Positions 16,580 through 25,172 of a stretch of 64,000 nt of DNA are shown here, piece by piece. A program made the translations under genes and the position numbers. The stretch's first letter is position 1, and the number at the start of each line of letters is the position of its first letter. The notes under the pieces are model-generated. The model was not told where the DNA came from, did not search any database, and saw only the letters and a list, made by a program, of their open reading frames with translations. Origin of the DNA: Devosia sp. RR2S18 (lineage in GTDB: Bacteria > Pseudomonadota > Alphaproteobacteria > Rhizobiales > Devosiaceae); the NCBI RefSeq assembly GCF_030177755.1, contig NZ_CP126539.1:2938001-3002000 (forward strand), written 5' to 3'.

Positions 16580-18862
16580 CTACTTGCGCATCACCCCGCC
16601 CGGTCGCATGGCCTGCCTCAGCTCCTGTTGCACCACAAGGCGCATGCTATTTTCAACTTGCTTAGCCATCCGGCGCGACAGGTCTGCGTTCTGCTCTGGC
16701 GTTCCAGCGCTTCCCTCCACCTTGATATTGTTGGTGACGCTCATGCTCACGCCATTGTCGTTGGCACCACGGAGGTTGTCATTCGCAGCGCGAACGGCGG
16801 GACCATCCCCGACAAGCCCACCCGACGAAAAGGCGGCAATACTGCCATCATTGATGGCGCGCAGCAGGTCTAGATGCTTCGCCGTCTGGGAAGCCCTTAC
16901 TACGAACTCACCATCGCTCAGCCGGGCCGGGATGCTGTCACTTGTTGCGGTGCCAGGCCCACGAATAAGCCCACCGGTCGCAGCCTCGACAACACCACCG
17001 TCACTGAAGCCAAAAAGGCCGCCAAGCAGCCCGCCGCCACCAGCGCCGCCCATGAGGTTCGAGAAGAGGCTGTTGATGACGCTATCTAGGGCCATATCAA
17101 GCAACCGGTCGGCAAGGCGGCTGAAGGCGTTTGTTAGTGCAGTGGCCGCATCGGTGCCGTTCATGAGGTCACTGAAGAGCCCGCCCAGGAAGTCTTTCGC
17201 CAAACCCTTCGCACCTTCCATGGCGCTCTGCATCTGATCCATGGCAGCGTTCTGCCGTTCGATCTCAGTCACCAACTCACGGATAGACTGCTTCTGCGCA
17301 TCTGTGGCGCTGGACCCAGCACGGCGAATCTCGGCATCGATGCGCTTCGCGACGTCACCCGTGCCGATCAAGCGCAGTTCGCTCTCCAGCTCGGCAATAA
17401 GCTCTTTCGCGGCATCACGCTCTGCCCTCATAGCCGAAGCACGACCACCACCGCCACCGCCACTACCATTGCTGGCAGGCGTGATCGGATAGTCTGCCAA
17501 CGTCACCGGCTTCACCGGCGTTGGTGCCTTGAAGGTGGAAGAGAACTCCTGCCAAGTCGGTGCCGAACCGACGGCATCGGTCTGCCCAGCGGCGGCATGA
17601 GCAGCAACAGCGGCATCGCGCAGCGCAATGAAGTTGCCGATGACTTCAGCAATCTTTGCCTGAAGGTTGGCGAAGTCGGGGTTGGCTTCCCCCAGCGCAG
17701 TGATGGCCTCCCCTGCCATGTCGGCAGTGCCCTTCCCCTCAAGAAGCTGCTGCACTAGGTCCTGAAAGGCTGCGCCCACTTCACCGAACTGGCCTTTGGT
17801 GTTCTGAGCCAAATTGACCACCGCCTGCTCTGCCTGCGCAAGCTCCAGCTCAGCATCGGTCACGGAAGTGCCCAAGCGGTCGAACTTAGCCGCTAAGCCA
17901 TCCACCATTTCGATGACACGCTGAATGTCCTTCACGTCATTGGCAAAGGTCTGGCTTATCGCATCGCCAAGATCATTAAGCGCGCTGTCAAAGGCGGGCG
18001 AGTTGACCAGATTGGTGATGCTGGTGCCCAGGGTATCAAGGAAGCTGGCGAAGCGCTGCCCAGCCTGTGACGTTTCATTGAACCGACCAGCGGCATCGAT
18101 TAGGACATTCTGAAGGCGCACAAACGAAGCTGAGACGGTCATCTCCGCACCAGCGACCTTGTCCTGCAACACCGCCGAACCGGCTTGAAAGGCGTCAAAG
18201 AACGCCTGCGACGAAACCTTGCCGTCGACAACCAGCGCCCGGAGCTTGGCAACCGATCCACCGGCTTCATCCAGACCGGCAGCAGCGGCCTGCGCAATCG
18301 GCAGTGCGCCCTCAAGGATGCTGTTGAACTCTTCAGCCCGAATGACGCCTGAGCCCATTGCTTGCGATAGCTGGAGCAACGCACCGCTTGCGGACTGCGC
18401 ATCGGTGCCTGCTACGCGCAGCGCCAAGGCTACGTTGTCGGTAAAGCTCAGCATGTCTTCCGTTGAAGCGCCAAGTTCGCCCTGCACCAGCGACACGCGA
18501 GAATAGAGCTGGGCAAGTGCCTCCAGCGGCGCGGCGTTACGTTGCGCAGATGCGAAGAGGCTCTGATAAACCTTGTCCAAGTCTTTTCCCGCCAAGCCCG
18601 CCACCTTCAGCGAGTTGGTGACGCGGGTGCTGGCGTCGATGAGCTGCTGAGCGGCGCGTGCAGAGAATGCACCGGCGAACCCAGCAAGCAGGCCAGTGCC
18701 GATGCCGGAGAAGTGGCGTTCAATGGTGGATGCCGCGCGCTTCGCCCGCTTCTCCATCCCGTCGAAGTTGCGGCCCACGATGCCGCTAGCCTTGCGCATC
18801 TCGCGCTCGAGCTTGTTGATGCGCGCCTCGATAGAGACGGCAAGGATCTGATCGTTACTCAT
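16580..18862 (-). CDS. phage tail tape-measure protein
   Basis: A 760-residue protein. The N-terminal third is the lambda-type tape-measure domain (AAPLEALAQLYSRVSLVQGELGAS, then MGSGVIRAEEFNSILEGALP). A helical middle and a glycine-rich hydrophobic stretch follow, then the typical ending GGLIRGPGTATSDSIPARLSDGEFVVRAS. It would set tail length, yet no tube or baseplate gene follows. ATG 18862 overlaps the terminase stop (ATGA). The tail contains two ANDN motifs. Being last in the operon, it ends next to a hairpin-rich region. Confidence 0.88.
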   Translation of the reverse strand: MSNDQILAVSIEARINKLEREMRKASGIVGRNFDGMEKRAKRAASTIERHFSGIGTGLLAGFAGAFSARAAQQLIDASTRVTNSLKVAGLAGKDLDKVYQSLFASAQRNAAPLEALAQLYSRVSLVQGELGASTEDMLSFTDNVALALRVAGTDAQSASGALLQLSQAMGSGVIRAEEFNSILEGALPIAQAAAAGLDEAGGSVAKLRALVVDGKVSSQAFFDAFQAGSAVLQDKVAGAEMTVSASFVRLQNVLIDAAGRFNETSQAGQRFASFLDTLGTSITNLVNSPAFDSALNDLGDAISQTFANDVKDIQRVIEMVDGLAAKFDRLGTSVTDAELELAQAEQAVVNLAQNTKGQFGEVGAAFQDLVQQLLEGKGTADMAGEAITALGEANPDFANLQAKIAEVIGNFIALRDAAVAAHAAAGQTDAVGSAPTWQEFSSTFKAPTPVKPVTLADYPITPASNGSGGGGGGRASAMRAERDAAKELIAELESELRLIGTGDVAKRIDAEIRRAGSSATDAQKQSIRELVTEIERQNAAMDQMQSAMEGAKGLAKDFLGGLFSDLMNGTDAATALTNAFSRLADRLLDMALDSVINSLFSNLMGGAGGGGLLGGLFGFSDGGVVEAATGGLIRGPGTATSDSIPARLSDGEFVVRASQTAKHLDLLRAINDGSIAAFSSGGLVGDGPAVRAANDNLRGANDNGVSMSVTNNIKVEGSAGTPEQNADLSRRMAKQVENSMRLVVQQELRQAMRPGGVMRK

Positions 18863-20478
18863 CCATAGACCTTTTTCATGAATTCTGGGTCGTCCCAGGC
18901 GGACGGTGAATTGTCGTTTGCAGCCGCGCGCGATACGGCCATCCAGGCGGCAACAGCGCCATCGATGCGCCCGGTGCTCTTGCCCTTGTGCATCGTGCGA
19001 TTGCCTGCGCTGTCGGTGTAGATGGCGACATTGGAGAAGCACCAGCGAAGCACTGGATGCCCACCATGCCGGAAGGTGCCACCAACAATGTTGCGCTCCA
19101 GCTCGTTCAGCGCGGGCGATTGCGTCACCCATCCCTGCCGCATGGTGAGCACCGGCAGGCCATCTTCAAGCAGCGGAGCCATCACCGGCTGTGCATAGGC
19201 CGGGTCAAAGTTCAGCTCCCGCACGTCATAGCGGGCGCACAGCTCGCGTAGGTGCTCCGTCACGGCGCTATAGTCGATGACGTTGCCGGGCGTGGCGGTG
19301 AGAAACCCCTGCTCTGCCCACTCCGGATAAGGCACACCGTCCCGATCGGCACGGTCGCGCAATAGGTCGCCCGGGAGAAAAAAGTGCGGCTGCACGCTGA
19401 TGGTGCCGTCTTCATCGCGGAACGCCGCGACAACGGCGGTGAGGTCGGTCGTGGTGCTCATGTCCACACCGATCCAACATGGCTCATTGTCCATCGGCTC
19501 GACCTCACCGGCGCATCGGTCATAAACGTCCATGTCAATGAAGGGATCGGTGCTCTGGTCTAGCCAGATGTTGAGCTTGAGCTGTCGGAAGCTCTGCCGC
19601 TCCCGCATGCTGCGCTCTGCCTTGGCGGCTGCGCGGCGGAAGCCTTCAAGGCTGGGATAGCCATGCCTCAGGCCCGGATTGGTCGCATACCAAACGGCTT
19701 CATCACGCCAGTCAGCATCGCGCTCGGCTTCGAACAGGATCGGGAGAACTGAAGGATCAACTACGTCACCGCGCGCCACCTTCCGCGCGTCTTCGATCTG
19801 CTCCCAGGCGACGTTCTCCTGCCCACGTCCGGCAGTCGTCGCCACTACCATCAGGGTGTTGTCCGACTTATCCAAGCCGGATTGCAGCGCTTCCCAAAGG
19901 TAGAAGTTCGGCCAGACGTGCAGCTCATCGGCCAGCACAAAGTTTGGTGTCCGGCCATGCTGCGTGCCAGCATCGCCGGAGATGACTTCTAACGTCACCC
20001 GTTCCTTGCCGTAGATGATCTTTTTTGCGCTGTTATGTGCATCATAGACCTTCACCGCGTCGGTGATCTGCTTGCGGGCATGCACGATGCCCAATGCTTC
20101 CTTGAAAGCGATGCTGGCTTGCTTCCGGTCGGCAGCGGCGAAGATGGCCTCACCATGCGGCACCCGCTCCGGCCCAATGGTGTGCAAGAGAGCAAGGGCC
20201 GCGGCAGTGCTGGTCTTCCGGTTGCCGCGGGGAAGCAAAAGCACCACCGTCTTCACGATACGCGTGCCGTCGGGATGGCGCGGGCCATAGATGCGCCGCA
20301 CCACCCGCTCCAGCCAAGGGTCTAGTTGAAAGCCCCTGCCCGGCAGCTTGCTCTTGGGATGCTTAAGCCAGCGCAGGAAATCGACGGCACGTTCCCCATC
20401 GCCGAAGGTGTCTTCGATGGGGGAGCCGTCATAAATCCAAGCCGGATAGGTGCTAGATGGCGAAGGGGTTATCGTCAT
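18859..20478 (-). CDS. terL: phage terminase large subunit
   Basis: A 539-residue packaging motor. The Walker A-like loop is VLLLPRGNRKTSTAAALAL, Walker B is FVLADELHVW, and the motor coupling motif is MVVATTAGRG. The C-terminal nuclease has acidic residues in WIGVDMSTTTDLTAV, NFDPAYAQPV and GRIDGAVAAWMA. This is the HK97/P27-associated TerL type. It overlaps the small subunit by 26 bp. Near the C-terminus is an AANDN motif. Unusually, it lies after the head genes rather than before the portal. Confidence 0.93.
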   Translation of the reverse strand: MTITPSPSSTYPAWIYDGSPIEDTFGDGERAVDFLRWLKHPKSKLPGRGFQLDPWLERVVRRIYGPRHPDGTRIVKTVVLLLPRGNRKTSTAAALALLHTIGPERVPHGEAIFAAADRKQASIAFKEALGIVHARKQITDAVKVYDAHNSAKKIIYGKERVTLEVISGDAGTQHGRTPNFVLADELHVWPNFYLWEALQSGLDKSDNTLMVVATTAGRGQENVAWEQIEDARKVARGDVVDPSVLPILFEAERDADWRDEAVWYATNPGLRHGYPSLEGFRRAAAKAERSMRERQSFRQLKLNIWLDQSTDPFIDMDVYDRCAGEVEPMDNEPCWIGVDMSTTTDLTAVVAAFRDEDGTISVQPHFFLPGDLLRDRADRDGVPYPEWAEQGFLTATPGNVIDYSAVTEHLRELCARYDVRELNFDPAYAQPVMAPLLEDGLPVLTMRQGWVTQSPALNELERNIVGGTFRHGGHPVLRWCFSNVAIYTDSAGNRTMHKGKSTGRIDGAVAAWMAVSRAAANDNSPSAWDDPEFMKKVYG

Positions 20479-20848
20479 CGTTCTCTTCGCTGCGCACGGC
20501 AGGCCGTGACCGGCTCACCGGCGTCAGGCCAAGCTCAGCAGCGCAAAGCCGCTGCGTCGTCTGGGCAGCATTCATGATGCCAAAGGCAGGGTGCCGCTTG
20601 CCCGCTGGGGTGACTAGGCCTTCCGCATTGAGCACGCGCCGGGCTTCCCGCATGGTTGCCACCGCAAGGCAATAGTTCTCCAGCGTTGCAAGATCGGCTT
20701 CGGTGAGGGTCTTGCGCTCCAGCACCAGAATAGGTGCGATCTTGCGCCATTCTGCCTTACCGTCTTTCGGCAGATAGGTCGGTGCATGGGGCACAACCGT
20801 AACAGGGCTGCTACCGCTCACGATGCTTGCTGGCTTCCGGCCTCTCAT
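20453..20848 (-). CDS. terS: phage terminase small subunit, P27 family
   Basis: A 131-residue protein. The N-terminus is MRGRKPAS, then PHAPTYLPKDGKAEWRKIAPIL, LTEADLATLENYC and a C-terminal region with MNAAQTTQRLCAAELGLTPVSRSRP, all matching P27-type TerS proteins, which recognise the packaging site. It overlaps the adaptor gene (ATGA) and the large subunit. Confidence 0.9.
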   Translation of the reverse strand: MRGRKPASIVSGSSPVTVVPHAPTYLPKDGKAEWRKIAPILVLERKTLTEADLATLENYCLAVATMREARRVLNAEGLVTPAGKRHPAFGIMNAAQTTQRLCAAELGLTPVSRSRPAVRSEENDDDNPFAI

Positions 20849-21159
20849 GTCGAAGCCTCACATCGAAGTTCAAGCGCGCGGTTCCGGCCTAGCTCGACGA
20901 TGCCGGTGAGGTCATAAGGATTGCCGCGATAGATCAGCCGGTCCTTGGTCGTTAGGCCATGATAGTAGCGAATACGAAACACCAGCGCGGCAGTGTCAGC
21001 TTCCCCGTAGGGCTGCCCGCCTTCCGTGATGCCGTTGCTCACCAGCTCAGCGCGAAGCACTGCGAAGTCAGTCCAAGTGCTGGTCACGGTGCCAGCCGGG
21101 CTGATGTGCTCGGTGCGCCGTTGCAGGATAATCGTGCGATCTAACTTCCCGGCGCGCAT
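20845..21159 (-). CDS. phage head-tail joining/adaptor protein
   Basis: A 104-residue protein: MRAGKLDRTIILQRRTE, then a beta-rich body with AALVFRIRYYHGLTTKDRLIYRGNPYDLTGI. This is the pattern of the phage head-tail joining family (SPP1 gp16 / HK97 stopper type). The ATG at 21159 overlaps the DUF3168 stop (TGATG), so I drop the upstream extension. Confidence 0.85.
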   Translation of the reverse strand: MRAGKLDRTIILQRRTEHISPAGTVTSTWTDFAVLRAELVSNGITEGGQPYGEADTAALVFRIRYYHGLTTKDRLIYRGNPYDLTGIVELGRNRALELRCEAST

Positions 21160-21569
21160 CAGAGGAACTTCCCCATCTGCGCGCGGAGGCTGATCACGCC
21201 ATGAGCCCAACCGGATGGGTCGCGCATATAGATGCTGCGCTCCACGCGGATGCCGTCGTGAAGGTCAAAGCCCGGCACCGAAAGCTCACGGCCAATGGCA
21301 TTCCATACGGCACCGCCGATGGTCTTTGCGCCTTCGAGCCCTTCCCCTTCTGCCCAAATGTGCAGGTCCAGATAGCAGGTCACGTTCCGATAGTTGCGGT
21401 AGTGACCGGCCACCTCGACCTGCCCAGCTCCCAGGATAATGCTGGGAAAGGCTTCGGGCCGGGTGTTGCCGTCGCGGATTTCGTGCGGGTCCACCAACTC
21501 CATCACGTGCGGTGAAGCGATAAGGCGGTTACGGATTGCAGTCTGTAGGGCAAGGCTTGGTTCGGTCAC
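21159..21569 (-). CDS. DUF3168 tail-completion-type protein
   Basis: A 136-residue protein beginning SLALQTAIRNRLIAS, with HEIRDGNTRPEAFPSIILG and DLHIWAEGEGLEGAKTIGGAVW, the DUF3168 signature. Members act at the head-tail or tail-terminator interface. The start is GTG, overlapping the gp10 stop by four bases (GTGA). Confidence 0.85.
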   Translation of the reverse strand: MTEPSLALQTAIRNRLIASPHVMELVDPHEIRDGNTRPEAFPSIILGAGQVEVAGHYRNYRNVTCYLDLHIWAEGEGLEGAKTIGGAVWNAIGRELSVPGFDLHDGIRVERSIYMRDPSGWAHGVISLRAQMGKFL

Positions 21570-21991
21570 TGTTTACTCCACCATTCGCGCACGGCCTTTC
21601 CGGCAGTGCGGTTGAGACGATTGTTGATGCGCTTCTGAAGGGTTCGGACGGCAGGCCAGAAGAATGGCTGGGCCGGTGCATGGGCGGTGCCGTATTCCAC
21701 CAGATGCGGATAGCGAACTTCCGAATTGCCAACCGTCACCACGGCCTCAAGCTCATGGGCGGTGCGGGAGCCGCCCGGTTGGGAGTAAGGGGGAGTGGTG
21801 CCGCCGGGTGGCGTCACTTCGATGCTTTCAATGAGTGCGCCCGTGTCACGCGACGGCTCAGCGAGATGCTTCATCACGCCTGCCAGCTCTTCACCTGATT
21901 TGACGATGGCGGGCTGCATGTCGCGCCGGACAGCATCGGGAATGCCTTCGATCCGGGCCAAAACCCGCTTTAGCTGCGGTGAATAGCCCAT
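21566..21991 (-). CDS. HK97 gp10-like head-tail connector
   Basis: A 141-residue protein with MQPAIVKSGEELAGVMKHLAE, GALIESIEVT and the family ending EYGTAHAPAQPFFWPAVR. It acts at the neck. The ATG at 21991 overlaps the TGA of the preceding connector (TGATG); the GTG at 22003 is less likely. Confidence 0.88.
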   Translation of the reverse strand: MGYSPQLKRVLARIEGIPDAVRRDMQPAIVKSGEELAGVMKHLAEPSRDTGALIESIEVTPPGGTTPPYSQPGGSRTAHELEAVVTVGNSEVRYPHLVEYGTAHAPAQPFFWPAVRTLQKRINNRLNRTAGKAVREWWSKQ

Positions 21992-22281
21992 CAAAACACC
22001 CACTTCCGGTGCGGTGCGATTAGATCGGCATAGCCAAGGGGAAGCTCCTGAGCGCCAACACCGACAAGCACGGCTTCCCGGTTTTCAAACAGGTGCGCGG
22101 CCTTCATGAGAATGGCTTCCTGAAGGTCGGCAGGCGCATCGCCATAGATGACCGGTGTTTCAGCGCCAATGTCCGCAGCAACGGACGCTTCGGCAGCGGC
22201 GATCTTGCGGGTCAGCAACTCATCGTCGGCATTGTCATCGATGATGTTGAGCTGGGCTCTAAGGTCGGTAAGTGCGGTCAC
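21991..22281 (-). CDS. gp6-like head-tail connector / DNA-packaging protein
   Basis: A 96-residue, mostly helical protein: TDLRAQLNIIDDNADDELLTRKIAAAEASV, then PADLQEAILMKAAHLFENREAV and PLGYADLIAPHRKWVF. This is the short HK97 gp6 family, which forms the ring below the portal. It is the first gene of the downstream part of the operon after a 415-bp stretch holding a plus-strand gene. Confidence 0.87.
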   Translation of the reverse strand: MTALTDLRAQLNIIDDNADDELLTRKIAAAEASVAADIGAETPVIYGDAPADLQEAILMKAAHLFENREAVLVGVGAQELPLGYADLIAPHRKWVF

Positions 22282-22428
22282 TGTAAAAACTCTATTTCGG
22301 TGAAATCTTGCGCGACGGGCCCCCCGCCGGTCCCCTCAAGGGCTGGCAAGTTCTCGACCACCCCCGGTGAGCAGCCTTGGGGCTTTGCTCGGCCAGGAGG
22401 CTGGTAACGAAGATTTAACAAATGTGAT

Positions 22429-22456
22429 TTGAGCCATGCGCTAGGCGGGATACAGT
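22429..22456 (+). promoter_or_regulatory. candidate promoter for the opposite-strand small gene
   Basis: TTGAGC (22429-22434), a 16-bp spacer and TACAGT (22451-22456) precede the small plus-strand gene by 28 bp. The motif match is moderate. Confidence 0.4.
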
Positions 22457-22484
22457 GTTGCATCTGACGCATGGAGGTGTGCTG

Positions 22485-22670
22485 ATGAACGTGCAGTGGA
22501 GCATTCTGACTTTGAGCCAGCAACAAGCCCTTCGTTCCATTCTCGCGGGGAGCCAAACTCAAGTTCACCGCGAAACGGAAGAGCAACTCCGAAACCTTGG
22601 GCTTGCTGAACGAGAAGGCAGTCATGCCCGGATAAGCCAGATCGGCTTGCAGCTTCTCTCTGGCCATTAA
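22485..22670 (+). CDS. small helix-rich protein, possibly winged-helix, opposite to the head operon
   Basis: A 61-residue protein (MNVQWSILTLSQQQALRSIL...). Its helices end in a NLGLAEREGSHARISQIGLQLL segment shaped like the last helix and wing of small wHTH regulators. GGAGGT lies six bases before the ATG, one of the best ribosome-binding sites in the element. It is the only plus-strand gene within the 26754-16580 structural operon. Function is inferred from shape only. Confidence 0.5.
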   Translation: MNVQWSILTLSQQQALRSILAGSQTQVHRETEEQLRNLGLAEREGSHARISQIGLQLLSGH

Positions 22671-22696
22671 CGGCTTGTTCAAGGCTAGGCGCCGCC

Positions 22697-23047
22697 TCAT
22701 GGCTGCACCGGCCTGCGCTCTTCACGCTGCTTGTGCTTGGAGTGGCAGGAGGTGCACAGCGCCTGCCAATTGGTGCGGTCCCAGAACAGCCGGTCATCGC
22801 CCTTGTGCGGAGTGACGTGATCCACCACAGCAGCGGGATTGCCGCACCGGACGCAATGGGGATGGGCTAGCAGGTAGGCAGCCCGCGCCTTCCGCCATTT
22901 ATGGTTGTAGCCACGCTCGCGCGCTGAAGGGCGGCGGCGATCATGGCGGGCTTTGCGGGCGCGATCCGAAGCGATCTGACAAGCGCAGCGCTCACGGGAC
23001 GGCACGATGCTTCCGCAACTGCAAAGGCGTGGGGGTGCGACGGGCAT
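22697..23047 (-). CDS. HNH endonuclease
   Basis: A 116-residue nuclease. The N-terminal zinc cluster is CSCGSIVPSRERCAC. The basic linker is YNHKWRKARAAYLLAHP. The HNH core is CVRCGNPAAVVDHVTPHKGDDRLFWDRTNWQALCTSCHSKH (abridged), with Asp-His, Asn and His in order and paired CxxC zinc ligands. In HK97-like phages such proteins cooperate with terminase at cos cleavage. Here it is about 1.8 kb from terS. Start ATG 23047, overlapping the chaperone stop region by position. Confidence 0.9.
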   Translation of the reverse strand: MPVAPPRLCSCGSIVPSRERCACQIASDRARKARHDRRRPSARERGYNHKWRKARAAYLLAHPHCVRCGNPAAVVDHVTPHKGDDRLFWDRTNWQALCTSCHSKHKQREERRPVQP

Positions 23048-23048
23048 G

Positions 23049-23660
23049 CTACTGCCTCGACTTGAGCGAGTGCAGTGCCTCGCGATTGAATGCGGGGTCA
23101 AATCCCTGCTCTTCAATCTGCTTGAGGCGCTCGGTGGTATAGACTTCTGGTGCGTGGCCGGTCTTTTCGGTCGTGCCAAACACGGCTTTCAGAATGTCCG
23201 TAATGAGGTCGGTGCGTCCGCTCTTGGCGGCGATGATTTCGGCGGGAGTTGCGTTCCATGCTTCCTCAGGTGCCCAGCCCAGCCAGCCGGTGGCGATGCC
23301 GAAGAGCTGCGCAAAGACTTGCTCAGGATCGGCAGGCTTACCGGATGCTGGCTTAGACGGCGTGGGTTCGTCAGGATCGATACCCGCGATAGCCAGGGCG
23401 AATTGTGCAAGCGGTCCGGTGAGCCTGCTCCGGACGTTGCCAAGGCCAGAAGCCGCGATTTCAGCCAGCAACAAGCCGGGCGTGATAGCCGCTTCCCTCA
23501 GCATGTCCGTGATGACGATGGTGTTGAAGTCCTGCACGGCGGCAAGCAGGCCGGATAGCCCATGCCGCCGGACAAGGCGCATGCTGGCGCGGAGGGACGG
23601 GCGAAGCTCATGAGCCTCGCCTGCCAACTCGACAAAGATGCCGTCCGCTCCAAACTTCAT
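23049..23660 (-). CDS. phage tail-assembly chaperone-like protein (two-part)
   Basis: A 203-residue protein. The first ~75 residues (LRPSLRASMRLVRRHGLSGLLAAVQDFNT) resemble the short GTA-type chaperones. The middle is a Pro/Lys linker, and the second part holds FGIATGWLGWAPEEAWNATPAEI, matching the W-G-W-x-P-x-x-x-W-x-x-T pattern of GTA gp10 / Phage_TAC proteins. It may be a natural fusion of the two chaperone halves that other phages make separately. It lies three bases after the capsid gene. Confidence 0.7.
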   Translation of the reverse strand: MKFGADGIFVELAGEAHELRPSLRASMRLVRRHGLSGLLAAVQDFNTIVITDMLREAAITPGLLLAEIAASGLGNVRSRLTGPLAQFALAIAGIDPDEPTPSKPASGKPADPEQVFAQLFGIATGWLGWAPEEAWNATPAEIIAAKSGRTDLITDILKAVFGTTEKTGHAPEVYTTERLKQIEEQGFDPAFNREALHSLKSRQ

Positions 23661-23663
23661 CGC

Positions 23664-25172
23664 TTAGGCGGCGATCTTCAGCTTGGTCAGGGCTTCGCCC
23701 ATCACCACGCGGCCACCAACACGGCGGCGGGCATGGAGCTTGACGATGCCATTGCCAGCGCCGGTGAGATCGTCGCGGATGATTTCGAAACCGGTCCGGT
23801 CTGCGATGGCATAACCGGTTGCGAAATCACCAAAGACGATAGGCGTGGTGCCTGCGGCGGCGTTTGGCATGTCCACTGCCTCATAGACCGGACGGCCAAG
23901 CAGAAGCGGCGGCTGACCGGCAGCGATGCCACGTTCCCAAAGGTAGGAGCCGTCAGTGTCCTTCAGCTTGCGGACGGTCGCCATGGTCTGGCGGTTCATC
24001 AGCCAAGCGCCGTTGGCGGAATAGGCAGTCTTGACCGAGTAGAAGAGGTCAATGAGGTCATCGCCGGTGATGCCAGCAACTTCGAAGTCCGCAACGTCAG
24101 CAGAAGTGAGCACGCCTTCAGCCTGAGTGGTGCCGTTGCCGGTCACAAACCAAGAGGCTTCCTTCTGACCAAAGCGGCGGGCGACGTGGTTGCCCAGGTA
24201 GCTGGTGAGGTCGATCTGAGCATCTTCGAGCAGGATGCGCGTGACCGGCACAATGACCGCCATCTCGAAGGGCTTGAGGTCGATCTGATCAAAGGTCGGC
24301 TCATCTTCAGTGCGGGCAGCGGTTTCGGTGACAGAGACCGGCTCGACTTCATCAACGAGGCGCGGGAGCTGAAGCAGCGGACCGGACATGCTGATGGTCT
24401 GAGCAAGGCCACGGACTGGAGAGAACTCAGCAACCTTCTCCAGAATGGAGGTGGCAACCTGCTCAGGTGCCAGAATGCCGCCGCTCGACGGTGCGGCATA
24501 GCCAAGGGACTTCACTTCGGTGCTGTCACCGGAGCGCACGAAATCGGCAAATGCCTTTCGCTCGTTATCGTTGGCAGCAGCCGGGCTGTTGTCGTTGGCA
24601 GCGGTTGGGCGGTTTGCCTTCGCTTCCATCTTGTCCAGGCGCGCCGTGAGCTTGGTGATGTTGTCGTTTGCCGCCTTCAGTTCGAGGGCGACTTCTTCGG
24701 TAGTCTCGTTTTCCATATGGGTGTGTTCCTGTTCCATGGATTTGACAGAGGTAATCCGCGCGCCGGGGTGCACCGGGCGGCGACAAAGAGAGATTTCCGT
24801 GACAGTGACGGCGGAGAACTTGCGACCGCCGGTCGGCAATGGGTCAAAGGCATCTGCCTTGAAGCCGATGCTGAGGCCATTGATGCGGCGCGCCTTCATC
24901 AGTGCATGCGCGTCGCGGGAAGGCTTCACGCCTTCAATGAAGAGACGGCCTTTGACCTCAAGCCCGGCGTCGGTCTGCTCAGCAGTTTCCCAGACGCCAA
25001 CAACCTTGTTCTGGTCGTGCTCTAGGATGATCGGCAGCGCATCGGGAAAGCTGAAGGCTCCCTTTTCGATCACGTCACCAACGCTATCCGGTAAGCCGAA
25101 CGGCCATGCGATGCCGGAGAGAGTGCCAGCGTCATCGATGCTAACCTCGGCTTTGACTTCTAGCTTCTCCAT
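23664..25172 (-). CDS. fused prohead protease - HK97-type major capsid protein
   Basis: A 502-residue single reading frame. Residues 1-150 are a prohead protease: GTLSGIAWPFGLPDSVGDVIEKGAF, the catalytic His in ILEHDQNKVVGVW and the Ser in RINGLSIGFKA. A coiled-coil/linker region (about 155-215) with three AANDN motifs acts as the scaffold-like delta domain. Residues 215-502 are the HK97-fold capsid (GGILAPEQVATSILEKV, FVTGNGTTQAEGVLT, ending GGRVVMGEALTKLKIAA). Self-cleavage between the parts is expected. The start overlaps the upstream chaperone stop (TGATG). Confidence 0.93.
   Translation of the reverse strand: MEKLEVKAEVSIDDAGTLSGIAWPFGLPDSVGDVIEKGAFSFPDALPIILEHDQNKVVGVWETAEQTDAGLEVKGRLFIEGVKPSRDAHALMKARRINGLSIGFKADAFDPLPTGGRKFSAVTVTEISLCRRPVHPGARITSVKSMEQEHTHMENETTEEVALELKAANDNITKLTARLDKMEAKANRPTAANDNSPAAANDNERKAFADFVRSGDSTEVKSLGYAAPSSGGILAPEQVATSILEKVAEFSPVRGLAQTISMSGPLLQLPRLVDEVEPVSVTETAARTEDEPTFDQIDLKPFEMAVIVPVTRILLEDAQIDLTSYLGNHVARRFGQKEASWFVTGNGTTQAEGVLTSADVADFEVAGITGDDLIDLFYSVKTAYSANGAWLMNRQTMATVRKLKDTDGSYLWERGIAAGQPPLLLGRPVYEAVDMPNAAAGTTPIVFGDFATGYAIADRTGFEIIRDDLTGAGNGIVKLHARRRVGGRVVMGEALTKLKIAA

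Noticed and set aside
23562..25025. 487-codon plus-strand frame opposite the capsid gene
   Set aside because: Shadow of the capsid frame; no ribosome-binding site and no recognisable domain.
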